Shown: piece by piece, positions 24,331-37,192 of the stretch | Layout of the letters: every line of letters starts with the position of its first letter | How positions within the stretch are numbered: the stretch's first letter is position 1 | NCBI GenBank assembly: GCA_036937835.1 | Contig: CM072861.1 | Location: 18,900,001 to 18,964,000, forward strand | From: Pampus argenteus | Taxonomy: Eukaryota; Chordata; Actinopteri; Scombriformes; Stromateidae | Direction of reading: 5' to 3' | DNA length: 64,000 nucleotides | Notes under the pieces: model-generated | The model's database searches: none | The model's input: only the letters and a program-made list of their open reading frames with translations | Told to the model about the DNA's origin: nothing | Program-made: the position numbers and the translations under genes

Positions 24331-27300
24331 TTGGCAATAAAATCATATTACACTTAGCCTATACGTTTAATTATTTTATTATCACAACAAATCTATTTTA
24401 TTATCATAATATATAATCAATTCATACGGAAACGTTTTAAAATTATTTTAATACAACAGAGGCCAACGATGTATGTACAACACTGTAGTTATAAAATGAC
24501 AAATAAAATATATATATAATTTGTGTATTCTCTGGAAAACTGAAGAATTCCTTTAAAAAAAAAAAAAAAGGACCTTTACTTTTATTAGGCCAGGTGTTAT
24601 CATATTATGCTGTCACTCCTCTTTTACAATGGACACCTACTGGCAGGTTTCTGGAACAGTCTGGAAGGAGCCTAAACCTGCTGAGACCACAGTTTACCAC
24701 AACCTGTTGACTTTTCTGGACACTTCTGTCCATGTAAAATTATGGAGAGAACTACACACGTTTTCAATAAAGTAAAATTTTATTAAAACAGGATGTACAG
24801 ATCTTCAAGATGACCCACTCACCATATAGATCTACTAACATTAAAAGTATTAATCTTGACTTTATACATATATATGATTTTAATTTAAGTAACAACAGCC
24901 TACTATATATATAGTTTTCTCAGTTAAAAACTTAAATACCTCTAACTTGATCTTTATGACACAACATAAGGACTGACAGGTTAGTATGATAGGGCACCTT
25001 TTTATAATTATTAAATATAGTACTATGATTATTTAAAGTGCTTTTAAACCATAATATAAAGTACTTTAACAGCAATATCATGTTACTTTATGATATATAT
25101 ATTTCACAGTGTAAATTGTCAAAATCAAAAACTACAAGCATAACATAGAAGCCAAAAGACAGAAACACATTTAGTACAAAAACTGAAACTTTGGCTATGA
25201 GGATCTTCTAATACAGCCATGCAGAAACCGTGCTACAGAGCGCTGCTGAAAAGCTTCAGGGAAAGAGTAAAACAGACATGGAAGACTTTAGGCAACACTT
25301 TCAGAGATGTAAGTGCATTTCTATAAAATAGTTGTAATTTCAAATTGTAAAAAATAATACACTTCATTGTTAGTCATCTTTTGATGTGATGAGAGAACGT
25401 CTTCTAATTCAAATTTCTTCCTGAGGTTAAGGAGCACGCAGATGGAAGACTAAAGAAGCTATGAAAAGGAAAGAAAAAACATGTCATTTATTTGAACAAC
25501 AAAGTTAAAGCCTGAACAAGATACTGTATTTATTCCAAAGTTCAGTGCAATCAGGTTGTGTAATGATCTCATGTTATTTGTCCTGTTTGCTGCTACTTAC
25601 TGAAGCAAAAAAAACAACAAAAAAAACCAACTAAAAACTAAAAAACAGTAACCTGAGTTAAATAAAAATACATTTAGAGAGACACACAGCTGTTAATAAA
25701 CCCAAAATGCTAAAGAACCGTCTTTTATGTCACGATGACAACAGCAGCAGGATGAAATGCTTTAAATCATAAAACTGGCTGATGTGATAGAAATTCCCAA
25801 AACACGGAGAATAACGATGGGAAAAGGGTTTCAGTTAACTAACAGATGAACTGATGCTCTTTTTATTTTTCTTTATAAATGAGAGCAAAATATACAAAAA
25901 ATACATTATCAGATATTCTTTATTACACTATTAATAACACACGATTTAACTTGTGAATAATTAATACATCAAACAGGCATCAGTTCAGTTCAGTCAGTAA
26001 CTGGCACTCTCCTGTTTCTACTAAGTCCTGTCAGTGTCTGACTGAGAAACAGCGACTTAGTTTTATAACAGGAGATAAACACACATTCATGGCAAGAACA
26101 TAAAAAAACACAAGCTGCGTGTTATGAAAACAGTCCACGGATTTGTTATTTTGTGTCTAGCAGAGTCAGCATTATGGCCAAATTAAATACACTGAGCAAA
26201 GCTACCTTTTTGATCCGTAAGTACACAGCGGCGCATTATTCTGGCTCACATACGTTCTTTGTCACTGTGTCACTGAGTCCATACATACAGTGTCAGTAAG
26301 TAATGCCAGATATGACAGTCTCTTTTTCCCATGCTGATGGTAGACACATTCCTGGTTTCCCTGGATGTTTGTTCCTTAAATCAACTGAAAAGGGGGAAAG
26401 ACAAAAAAAAGACAAAATATGGCAAAAAGAAAAAAAAACATGCAGAATTTGAGGTATGGTAGAAATTAAAAAGTGAATAAAATGGGGGATGCAACAGTGC
26501 TATATATATCTAGTATATATATACATCTAGTTCAATCAAATTCTTCATGGTATCCTGTTGCTGCAAATTGGATTTAGACCACATTCATCGGTGAAAACCA
26601 GAGATGTTTCTCAATCTCGATCAGTCAAATTTAGTTTAAACTGTCTTTTGTTTTTACCATATGTATAAACCACTATATATTGTTTTATTATGTTTTCCAT
26701 AAGCAATTTTACATTGACTAAGTAATAGTTTATAGACATTTTAGAAGTCAGCATTTTGAAATACAGTATGTGATAATGTATTTACTGCTTGGTAAATACT
26801 AAAGGATCATGGACTACAAAGCATAGTCTCTGAGTACTATTACATCGGCTTAATGATTTTTTACATACACAAAACAGTGTGTTACAGCCAGCATGGACTG
26901 CTATTAATAATCAAATTAATGTACATTGAGATGTAGGAACCAGACTTTCATTTTACGTTATTTTGTGTTTATGTATTTTCAAGCCTTATCTTGAGCATCA
27001 AACTGTGTATATAAGTTTTGAGCGTACATAATTCAGACTGACATATATATTGAGTCTCCTGCAGAAATTATAGGCTCTATGTGGGATGTCTGAGTATCAT
27101 CTGCATTGTACATGCCGTGAGCGTCGGTGAGAGCGCTTGTATGTAAACAGAAGTGCCCCTGCCTGAGATACAGTCTGGCAGGTCAGCCTGCAGAGACGTA
27201 AGCATCAGGCTGTGTCATGCAAGCTGTGACCCGTCCTACTGTGTCTGGGCACACAATGTCAGTCTGAATCTGTCCCTGTATCAGTTTCTGGGCCAACAGG

Positions 27301-27578
27301 GCTTCTGGGAAGATAACACTACCTCATTAATCACATTCACCCCCCCCCCCTCTGTCCATTCATCTCCACATAGACTGGCATTGAGAATAGTCCATGGCTT
27401 GTGAATATAATGGATGTATGACATTTAATTAATTTTCCTTGAATAGCTTTAGATCTCAGCTGAATAACCATTTAGTGGAATTGGCACTGATTTTAAAACC
27501 AAACTCATTGTGTAAAAAGAAACCACTTGAGCAGCAATACAAACTAAATACATAGAGATATACATGAAGAACAGCGAC
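24330..27578 (-). other. septin 8 3'UTR and short intergenic spacer
   Basis: AT-rich sequence without recognisable coding exons. Plus-strand TTTATT near 24778 (AATAAA for the minus strand) could end a 2.8-kb septin 8 3'UTR, with ccng1 starting shortly after in the same direction. Any alternative last septin 8 exon would have to lie here; I could not recognise one. Confidence 0.4.
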
Positions 27579-30500
27579 TTACTTCTTCTTGTCCTTGTCC
27601 TTCTTGAAGGGCTGTTGTGAGCAGCCTTGGAGTGCCTGGCCCATTAGTGTCTCAGCTGCAACCTTTCTCCTATTGAAAGCGTTCATCTCCTCCTCCAGCT
27701 CTCGTCTTTTCTCCTCCAGGTTCTTCTTTTCATCCTGGTGCATCCGCTTGAGCTGCTCAAACCTCTCATGGAGCTAGAGATAATGATGATGATGGGACAT
27801 CGCGCAATGTGAGACATACCGAGTGGTATATTTTTCAATGAGAGGTGATTTTATGAATCCTCACCTCTTTTTCCTTCTCTTTCAACTCTGCTTCGGTCTC
27901 CTTCACTTTGTTGACAAACATCTGTCTCATTTCTTCCTCTTTGCGCTGCAGCTCCAGAAGGAACTCCTTCCTCTTGGCTTCATATGTCTGCTGGAGGCTG
28001 ACGACAATGGATAGAAAAGCAAAAGAGGTGATATGGAATAAGGTTGACATATCTGATCTGACACTAAATAACCGTGACAATTACATGTCACAAAAATGAC
28101 ACAATATAATATCAAATTATAAAAACTGTATGCCAATGTCTATGATACACAGATCTACCTAATATACCCTGGAGGAGTTAATTAATTCATTTACATCCCC
28201 CCCGAATCACATAAACATGGATTTTAATGTGCTGTTTATCAAAAAACTCATTCATCATAGCAGTTTTATCATTATAAACACAGCAGTTTTTTTCCACTGA
28301 AGTAAATTGCCCAAGGGTATCACATCACTGCTATTCCTAATTTCACCTGAACGACTGGCTGTCCGGGTTGGTGTCCTTGAAGCCCATCTCTTCCAGCTTG
28401 CAGCGACGGTAAAGTTCATAGTGTCTGGCGTGTGTTTGCTCTCGGAGATCCTCCATGTTCACACGCAGCAGCATCTCCCTCAGCTTCACAAAATCACAAT
28501 GGTTTTCATTCTCCACTAGAAAAGAAAAAAAAAAGGTTGACGTAGTGCATTTACTGAAAACCGTAATAGACAATTCTGTGCTTAATGGGCTCTTAAAAAT
28601 AGAAAGGCACGGCATTATGTTTATATCTCGAATGAAAACTAATAATAGGTTGGCAGCATGCGTCTGACTTAACACTGCTACTGTGCTTGTAATTGTTGGA
28701 CTCACCCTGTACTGATCCCCAGGGGTACAGTCTTGCTTTGACCATTTTATTGCCCACTTTAACGTCTTCTACACTTCCAACCACAGCAAAGGGAAGATGA
28801 GTCTGTAAACACACAGTACTGATATTATTAAAACATGGTTGGGCAGCAATTCAGAGGTCAGAAGTCTGGGAACTAATAAAATGGTCCAATGCTTCAAACT
28901 ACATACTGTAAATACCTAAATATGGGTGGAGGTTCAGTATGAAAGTGAGAATGCATACACACTTATAATCTGGGTTGGGTGTATGATGATACTGTAACTT
29001 CATTTTAATATGGACCCCAGGAAGAGTAGTCATCTGTCTACTTCTTACAAGGTTAGACTCACATTCATGGAGGAGTTGATCTCTGCGACGGCCTCATCCT
29101 CAGTAGGAAACTGATATATCTGCACTCCATTGCTGACCAGCTCACTCATAATCTTGATCTTTAATTTGTCCAGTTCAATCTTGGATACTGTGTCTGCTTT
29201 TGCAATAACAGGGATGATGTTCACCTGCATGGAAAAAGAAAAAAACGATCCGAATAACAGACTGAAGAACAAGCGACTCGTGAATAAAAAAATACAGTAT
29301 CGGATTCTGTGGTCACCTTGCTGTCTAGTTTCTTCATTGTGACGAGATCCAGGGACTTCAGGGAGTGTCCGGTGGGAGCGATGAAATACAGGCAGGTGTG
29401 GATTCTTGTGTCGTGGCAGTTAAACAGGGAACGTTTTATTCTTAATTCCTCTTCAAGGTACTTTTCAAACTGGGCATCAATGTACTCAAGAATAGGTTTG
29501 TGGCTGCACAGAAAATAGTGGAAACAGACATAAAACAGACTGTAAGCATCATTATTATATCCTCATATGTATGAATAGAAGAAATTACATTGCTTCCCTT
29601 GTCTAAATATTTGTATCCTGGTTACAAACTCTGCAACTCTGCAGTCTCGCAGCCAAAAAATGCCCACATTTTATATTCCCTGCTGCTGGAGCACTCAAAT
29701 GTCCATTGAACTTGCATTCGTTCTACCAGTCAGTCCATTGTTTTCTTTTTCCCCTTCCAATTCACATGCCAAACACAGTGTACAGCTCTTCCTCAATTCT
29801 ATACTTTGTGTTGGCTGAAGTACCAGAGGAAGAGGGGAAATGATTAATAGCTACCGCTCAACAAATCTCCTGCCAAGCTCTCAAGACTGGTGTAAAAACA
29901 GCAATGCAAATTTATTCAACATATTTTCTACAACATTTTACAATTTTTTATATATGTTGTTCTTTAGGCAGGACAGTTTCTTCCATGTTTTATATTTTTG
30001 ATTTCAAACAAACTACAAGAAATAGTACCTTTCTTCTTTGTTGATCTGGTCTCCAAACCCTACAGTGTGCACAACGGTCAGCTTGAGGTTGACATTGCTC
30101 TCCTGCAGCTCGTACGTTTGGGAGCGTAGATGCACTTCACTCTCGTAGTGGCTGGCTTCGTCATTTTCAAATGTTGTGTTGAACAGAGTGTTCATTAACG
30201 TTGATTTGCCTATCCCTGTCTCACCTGAGAAAAGCAAATGAATGACAAGAGACGGCGGAAACAAGAGGTGGCTGCATTTCATATTTCACATTCAAAATTT
30301 CTGCCTGTTACATTGATATTAACTCAAATCTGGGATTATGAACTACTCCTGGATTCAGACATACCTACACAGAGGATGTTGAAGCTGAATCCCTGTGCAA
30401 CCGATTTGCTGACCAACTGATCTGGAAGACTGTCAAAGCCCACATGGCCCCCGAGCTCCAGGTTACGCTTTTCTTCACTCTGCAGTGTTTGGAAACAGGA

Positions 30501-31145
30501 ATAAATGACTTGCATTACAGTAATATTTCATCATATTCATCTTGTACTAGTAAACACGTAGGGAAACAAACAATAGAACAATAAAATGGAAAGGTTACAG
30601 ATGCACTTCTTGCCAGGTCCCATCCCCACATTGTGCTTTCAAGGCAGCTTAAAAGCATTCTTTGCTAATGAGGTCATCTTCCTTCTTTCACTTAACACAC
30701 CAAATAGTCAGGACCTCGAACCAGGTTCTCTCTGAACATCACAAACCAAAAATGTTGGGCCCCTCTTTATTGACAAATGGATATTTTATTCATTATTTAT
30801 TATTCATCTTTGGAGACACTTGATTCGAGCCAAAAGTAAATACAAAAAATGATTGAACTCAATGAACAGATTTTTTCAGGCATCGTGTTTGGTTTCGTGT
30901 CACTGTGGTTCTCATTTCTCTACTTTGCATGCTCATTAATATTCTATTGATTCTACATTACGCCTTGTTTTTGTTGATAATAATGCTGACTATAAGATTT
31001 ATTTTGCTCTGGCATGCTGTGATGTTGTTCCTGCCTCCTCTACCACCACATTCACCCTGGGACACTGGCATCTTGCAAAAAGGCTCAACATGAAGAAGAC
31101 CAGAATGTCACACAACACAACAATCATCTGTTTCTGTCTCTCTCT

Positions 31146-31204
<59 letters not shown>

Positions 31205-31911
31205 GAGCTCTTTATCTAGATGTTATTTCACAGGGTGGGAGGAAATCCAAGCTGCTACCCTGGTACCCATAACCCCCCTTCACAGATACACAAACACACA
31301 CACCACCACCAACTTCACACAGTATCCCATCCTTTGCAGTGCAACCTGTAAACACACTGAAATACAGGCACTAATAAACACATTGCCACCAATTACACTT
31401 TATAGCTGATACAAATACAGTATTTTATTTTTTCTCGCTTAGCAATACGATGGAGCAACTTGAGGAGCTGCCACTTGAAGTAGCTGCTGCTTATGTTTAT
31501 CCTCTTAGTCTGTGACTGCCTGCTGTCCTGTGATTCATTCAAATGCTCGGTCCTGTCACTTCAGCACCGTGTGCACACCTGTCACAAGACGCAGTAAACA
31601 GCCTAGTGTCTTCATGTCTCTTCATGCTGGACACCGTCTCCACAGATTGCTCTGAAAACAGGGGTGACTGCGCATCATTTCTGATGAAGCAGCCGTAGCT
31701 GAAAAATCCGCCTTTATCCAGATACATTAAACATAACAAGCTTTCCCAACACCGCAGCGAGCTTTGCTGCATCATCGGCTCACATCTCATCACCCTCCTC
31801 ATCTACAGTACATATATATAGTCTGTTAAATCATTATAGTCACTGCAGGCCCTCAGTCAGACTGTAGCTCATCATACTTACTGCGAAAACATCTTTGTGA
31901 TCGGCCGCCAT
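27579..31911 (-). CDS. sept8: septin 8 (SEPT6-group septin)
   Basis: Filament-forming GTP-binding cytoskeletal protein of the SEPT6 group. Nine coding exons on the minus strand: 31882-31911, 30365-30479, 30029-30224, 29317-29503, 29063-29224, 28706-28802, 28347-28515, 27865-27997, 27579-27773; 427 residues. Seen: septin start GGHVGFDSLPDQLV, P-loop GETGIGKST (49-57), TVGFGDQINK, G4 AKAD (184-187), septin unique element SNGVQIYQFPT, VNMEDLREQTHARHYELYR, and a C-terminal coiled coil (about 320-420) ending KKDKDKKK. The family 6/8/10/11 is certain. Septin 8 is favoured by NTTFENDEASH, the SVAQGFSF stretch and its position next to sowaha and gdf9. Odd points: residue 101 is His where G3 normally has Asp, and the stop codon overlaps a strong GTAAGT donor, as expected for alternative C termini. 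It shares a divergent intergenic region with sowaha. Confidence 0.92.
31148..31202. repeat. (AC)n microsatellite in septin 8 intron 1
   Basis: About 27 uninterrupted AC units (UG in the septin 8 pre-mRNA). Confidence 0.95.
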
Positions 31912-33446
31912 CGTGGGAATGATGTCTTCTCCACGACACGCAGAGACAGACTCAACGCACCTTTCAATGTGGCCACTTGGAGGCAACACCCCCTCAATGG
32001 ATGGAGGGCGACACTACACTACAGCAGCACAACAGCGCTACAGTCACGGCTATGTCACTATAATAAACCTGGCAATGATCCTTTAGCTGTTGCCATGGGA
32101 AACGACACGATGTCACAGAAACATTGTAGTAGGCTGTAACAGCTTTCCTCCATTTTCAGGGCAGATATGTGTTTGTTTTTCTCTCTACTGCATGTAAGTA
32201 ATAGTAAGTAATAGGTCATTCTGCTGCCTGGGTATCATGAGTAAGCTTTAGTTTTGATACTTATCTTATACTTTGATACATACTTCTACTAAAGATACTT
32301 CTTTCCACCACTGCAGCAGAAGTGTTAGTTCAATACACTGAATAGGATTTACAGTATTTTTAATAACTTGTTGTTGATGTTTTGGTAATGTTTGATTATG
32401 TAAAGGTTTATTCAGATGGATTGGGGGTCTCATTTAATGTCATAAAATTCAACTTTTACTGTTTTTAATTGTTAAATACAATATTAATTCCATTATTTAT
32501 AGGGTAGGGTCTACTTAACAAGCATAAAGTTTACCTTTATTGTGCCCAGAGAAACACATTTACTCACATACTGCACAGCATGTACAGTTTTGAAATATAT
32601 TTTAAGTATATTTTATGCTACTTTATACTTTTAACTCCACTACTTTTATTTGATAATTTAATTTATTAAATACTTTGCAGACTTAGATTATTAACAGAAA
32701 ACATTTTTATACTAATACATTGTGACGTATTACTGCATATTACTGTAAGATACCCAGCAGTATTTAAAAAGTAGTGGAAATCAGCCCCACTTTTACCAGC
32801 TGCACCAAAGTGTTGCATCAATAATTATAATTCAATAATATTATATATATACTGTAATGAGTACTTTTACTTTTGTTGCTTTAAGTACATTTAGATGCTA
32901 GTATTTTTGTACTTTTACTTAGGTAACATTTTGAATGCATCATGTATGTATTGTGGTATTTCTACTCTTACTTACTCAAGTACTCCTTCCACTGTGGTAA
33001 ATATTAAATCAATCATATGTTTAGCGCTGAGATGCAACACTGGCTTTCATTAAATGTACACAATAACAATGTCAAACTAAACAAAACAAACAAACAAAAA
33101 CTGAACAATGTAAACTTCCTTTTAAAAAAAAGGTTGATTGCACTGAATTTCATTATTGTACAAGAATAAAGAGACCACTTTCTGTACAATCTAAAATTAG
33201 TATGTATGAAAATTGTTATAACTTAACTCGAGATTAAACTGGTTCAGTATAATCAAACTGCCTCTAACGTGGAGAGGCGTGATGGAAACGGGTGAATTCA
33301 TCTGGAGCAGCGCCGGAAGCAGCAGCAGCAGGTTGGTGGAGGACAACAGAGAGAGAGCAGCACGGAGAGACGAGATTATCCCCATTATTATTATTATTAC
33401 ACATTATCTGCTATATCGTCTCATAGTTTTGTCCCAGCAGAACAAC
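31912..33446. other. divergent intergenic region septin 8 / sowaha
   Basis: Holds the septin 8 promoter on the left and the sowaha promoter/5'UTR on the right. The middle is occupied by a degenerate teleost repeat related to those near 41.6 and 54.7 kb. A GC-richer stretch around 33270-33350 immediately precedes sowaha. Confidence 0.5.
32250..32999 (-). repeat. teleost interspersed repeat with TTCCACCACTG/AGTACTTTTACTT words
   Basis: One end carries CTTTCCACCACTGCAG (32308-32322). The body at 32560-32999 carries TACTTTTAACTCCACTAC, GAGTACTTTTACTTTTG, TACTTACTCAAGTACTCC and TTCCACTGTGG. The same words recur at 41590-41700 and 54690-54960, so it is a dispersed family. It may be two fragments. 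No coding capacity. Confidence 0.5.
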
Positions 33447-34778
33447 ATGGCTTTGACCCAAGAAACTGTTTTGTCATTTTTACTGGAGCACGGAGGCAAA
33501 GTGAAAAACTCGGAGCTGCTCAACAATTTCAGGAGTCAAATCAACTGCAGCGATCCCGCGGAAAAGCAGCACAATAGAGACCTTTTCAAGAAGTTGGTGA
33601 ACAGCGTCGCTGTGGTCAGACAGATCGACGAGGTGAAGTTTGTGGTCGTGAAGAAAAGGTATCAGGACTTTGTTAAAGATGTGTCGCAGATGGATGACAG
33701 TGAATCGAGTGAAAACACCAGCTTTTCGTGCACGTCTCCTCAGCGATGCGAGGCGAAGATGCTTCATGCAGACATTGAGAACAATAATATGTGCTGTCCC
33801 TCGCACACGAACGGGAATTATTACAGCAATGTTAAACACATGCAGGAAGACGAGCCTTTATTGAGAAGCGTTAATAGCGCGGACAACACAACCACGGTCA
33901 AAGTGCTGAATATCACCGGGGATCAAGCGAGCAGAGCGGGGAAATCTGGAGCTGTGTTCGCTGTCATAGCAGTAAAATCTGCACCTGTAACACAGGATGG
34001 ACCGCATTCCCAAAAGCTTCTGCATCAAACCCCTGAGAAGACACTCACCTTGATTAACAAGCCTTCCACACCATCAGTGCCAAATCTGAATGTTTACTTT
34101 CCAGCTTACAAGAAAGATGCATTAAGACCTGACTCCCAATGTTGGAAAAACAGACAGACAGATGGCATGCAGCCCCCGAGGCCCCAAAATAAGACCACAA
34201 GACAAGGAGATGATGCCAAGTACTCTGAGTCGGTGCCTTTGGAGCCGTTAGCTCATGAGTGGTTGGTAAAGTGTGCTGCTGGGCGGTGGGGACAGATCTA
34301 TGCTTTGCTGCAGCTGGACACTCGTCTAGTGCAGAAGAAGGACTTCATGTCAGGGTTCACAGTGCTGCACTGGGCTGCCAAGGACGGCAACAGCGAAATG
34401 ATCCATAAGCTGATGGACGTCTCCAAGAAAAGAGGCACCTACATCAACATCAACGGTAAAGCACACGGAGGATACACACCTTTGCACATCGCAGCCATAC
34501 ACGGCCACGCTGAGGTGATGCTTTTGCTTGTGCAAGGATACGGAGCCAGTGTAAATGAAAGAGATAACGATGGCAGGAAGGCCTACCACTACCTGGGCAA
34601 AGGTGTGTCGGATCAGGTCAGGGTACTTCTGGGAGGACTGCAACACAGCAAGTACAGGGAGAAGACAGAATATGAGGAATATAGAGAGCAGTCGAAAGGC
34701 CTCAACACGATTAGTAAGCTGTTCCAGCCTCACACAGGGAAGAAGCAAAAGCCAACGAGGTTTGCTCACGACTGGTGA
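33447..34778 (+). CDS. sowaha: Sosondowah ankyrin-repeat protein A (ANKRD43)
   Basis: Single-exon gene of 443 residues, matching the intronless structure of human SOWAHA; molecular function poorly known. The start ATG (33447) is chosen because family members begin here with a winged-helix-like SOWAH domain: VLSFLLEHGGKVKNSELL and VKFVVVKKR, residues about 5-75. The upstream in-frame extension to 33279 starts at GTG and is low-complexity. A divergent Ser-rich middle follows. Then come the conserved VPLEPLAHEWLVKCAAGRW (about 265-285) and ankyrin repeats at about 299-335 (DFMSGFTVLHWAAKDG) and 340-373 (HGGYTPLHIAAIHGH), with a third, partial one containing DGRKAYHYL. A poly(A) signal lies at 35082-35087. 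Placement between septin 8 and gdf9 equals human 5q31.1. Confidence 0.92.
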   Translation: MALTQETVLSFLLEHGGKVKNSELLNNFRSQINCSDPAEKQHNRDLFKKLVNSVAVVRQIDEVKFVVVKKRYQDFVKDVSQMDDSESSENTSFSCTSPQRCEAKMLHADIENNNMCCPSHTNGNYYSNVKHMQEDEPLLRSVNSADNTTTVKVLNITGDQASRAGKSGAVFAVIAVKSAPVTQDGPHSQKLLHQTPEKTLTLINKPSTPSVPNLNVYFPAYKKDALRPDSQCWKNRQTDGMQPPRPQNKTTRQGDDAKYSESVPLEPLAHEWLVKCAAGRWGQIYALLQLDTRLVQKKDFMSGFTVLHWAAKDGNSEMIHKLMDVSKKRGTYININGKAHGGYTPLHIAAIHGHAEVMLLLVQGYGASVNERDNDGRKAYHYLGKGVSDQVRVLLGGLQHSKYREKTEYEEYREQSKGLNTISKLFQPHTGKKQKPTRFAHDW

Positions 34779-35081
34779 GAAGGACAAAAGAAGCAGAGAA
34801 ATGGACGATATGAACATGATGAGAAAAAACACTGGCATAGTTTGTATGTTATGTTAACATAAAAACACAACTTATTTATTATGCTTTAGATCACTTAAAG
34901 TCTATAACTGAATTAGTACTTATTGTAAGCTCTAGCTGTCTTGTACAGTGTATCACTGTTGTTTGTATTTATGGACTATATTTCAAGTATTAACCCTTAT
35001 TTTGCACCCGTACATTATTGTATAGTACAGTAACACAAACAATCTGTAGTGGTACATATTTTCACTGCAACTAATGTGTAT

Positions 35082-35087
35082 AATAAA
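35082..35087 (+). other. sowaha poly(A) signal
   Basis: AATAAA about 300 bp after the sowaha stop codon. Confidence 0.6.
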
Positions 35088-35089
35088 TC

Positions 35090-37190
35090 TTTAGAAGTAA
35101 CCTCTTGATTCATGACTTCATATGAAGAAATATGAAAACAGACCACACCTGGGAAACAGTTGCTATCAACACTGGCATGTGAAACATGTGATGTTTATGT
35201 AGCGGGGAGTAAATATTTAACATATTCTGATCATTAAACATTAAATCAGTTCTTTAAAGTAAACTCTTGTAGAAATGTGGTAGCTTTTACTGTTTTTTTT
35301 AAAAGAAGCTATGTCTCAACTTCAGCTATAAGCAAAGGGAACCTATGTGGGGGGCAGTTATGTGAACCAGATGGGACGGTGAAATGCCTCCTTTATCAGT
35401 TTCTGTGTGAACTTCAGGGTGTAATGGATGATGAAGGCCTCCTTTTGTGGTGCAATGTGGGCCTCATTCTCTAGAATGCTGTGGTAAAAAAAAAAGCTCA
35501 AGTAACACATTTTCAGCCATGGTCTAAAAAACACATAGTAATTAATAAGTTTAGTAACAATTAGAACAAGTTTCAGAGTTTGACATGAATTCCTTCACCA
35601 GTAAAAAGAAGTCATAGTTTACATTGTAGGATGGAGAGTCCAGAAGTGTTTAGACAAAAAACTAATAGTTATAAGAAGCCTACAAATGTGTTTGTAAACT
35701 TAAATATAGTTAAGTAATTAATAAGTAGATTAATCAGTGAAATCAGCCTTCACATAATTTAAATGGTAAGGACATAAATCAAAGCTAATAACTTATTCAA
35801 GCACATTTTAATGTTCATGTTACCATGAATGAATCCAAAACAGTATTCTGCCTTTTTTTTATGTACGGTCCAAAAACACAAGATTTTATCTTGAACTTTG
35901 CCTCAGTACAAAAAACAATCTCTGGTGACATAAAAAGAGTTGGAGCTGAGACAATGAAGCCAAAGGCAAAACAGTGCCAGAACAATGTCCTTTGTCTTTG
36001 AAAAAGAAGCTGCTTGCATAATGATCCCGACAAAGGACAGCTGCACTCACAGCAACTCCTCTCCATGTTGTTTTAATTCCACCTCAATACTTTTTCTTTA
36101 ATTCTGCGAGAGAAAGAACACAATATGAAAATATCATGACTCTCAATACTGTGGTGTGATCCAGGTCTTGTATCATCAATACAAGCCTAACCCTAACCCT
36201 TGTATACCTACTAGTCAGTATAATAAGATGGAACTAGGGCACAACACTAATGTCCAGTTAGTGGTCCCCGCGGGTTACAATTACACTTCATAATATATAA
36301 AGTGTTGGATGGCACAAACAACATGATTTTGCCATTTTAGTCTTAAGTAACAGAGTTAAAAATCTGAAGCGTGTCCTATGAAGATCATTCAGCCTCTTGA
36401 ATCAATCAATATTATATCAATAATGATGTTTCCACACACAAGTACTTATTTTCTACTTCATGAGCCTGGGGGGTCTGTAATAGTTTATTTCATCACATTT
36501 CATGTGTGTTATGTTTATCCTAAATTAAGTGTGTGATGTCTCTTATGTTGCTCTTCACATTTGAAGCCAGTAGAGGGCAGGGCATGCTAATATTTACATT
36601 ACAGTTTTCATGCTAATTTAAATTGTCATATAAGCCAGTTTTCAATTGTATTGATACTTTTTTTTTGGTGAGAAGCAGGATATTGGTAATTATTACTGTT
36701 TGATCATGATATGTGTTACTAGCTTAAGTAAGATAACCTGTGTTATCTGTTATTGAGAAAGAAGGATTAGTTACATATGTGCAGAATTTGTAAAATAAGT
36801 AGTACCAAATAAAACGTGGCCAAATGGATGAAATCAAACTCACAATATTAATATTAAATATGTTTTAGTGAGCCAGTCTTGTATATCTGGAGGTAAATTA
36901 TTACCCTAGAACAAATATCATTAGCAATACACGGAACTATAAATTGATATTGTGAAAATAAATAAAAAAATGAAATAATAATAAAATATTTTACACACAG
37001 ATTAAAAAATTAGTTAGCCGTTTTGGCTAAATTACAGCAGAAGGGAAACCATTCCATCACCACCATCATATTAATATTACTTATTGTGTTAATTTTAGGA
37101 ATAATTAGAAAGAATAATGTCAGTTATTAGCTAGCCGTTTAGCAAGTGCAACTTACTCCAAACTACTTTTCCATTTACCGTTAGCCAATT
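35090..37190. other. intergenic region sowaha / gdf9
   Basis: AT-rich, no recognisable exons on either strand; in human, SHROOM1 lies in this interval, but no trace is visible. It contains a CTCF-like core at 36567-36580 and GTTAGC words at 37013 and 37180. Confidence 0.5.
36567..36580 (+). promoter_or_regulatory. CTCF-like core motif
   Basis: CCAGTAGAGGGCAG matches the CTCF core at all 14 positions as I know it. Located between sowaha and gdf9. Confidence 0.5.
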
Positions 37191-37192
37191 GC

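Noticed and set aside
33279..33446. In-frame N-terminal extension of sowaha
   Set aside because: It begins with GTG, is low-complexity (Ser and Ile runs) and precedes the point where the conserved SOWAH domain and a good ATG begin; treated as 5'UTR.
35815..36066. 83-codon minus-strand frame between sowaha and gdf9
   Set aside because: No recognised domain, no splice or promoter context; not enough to call a gene, and it does not resemble SHROOM1.
36184..36200. Two to three CCTAA telomere-type units (CTAACCCTAACCC)
   Set aside because: Too short to be an interstitial telomeric array; can arise by chance.
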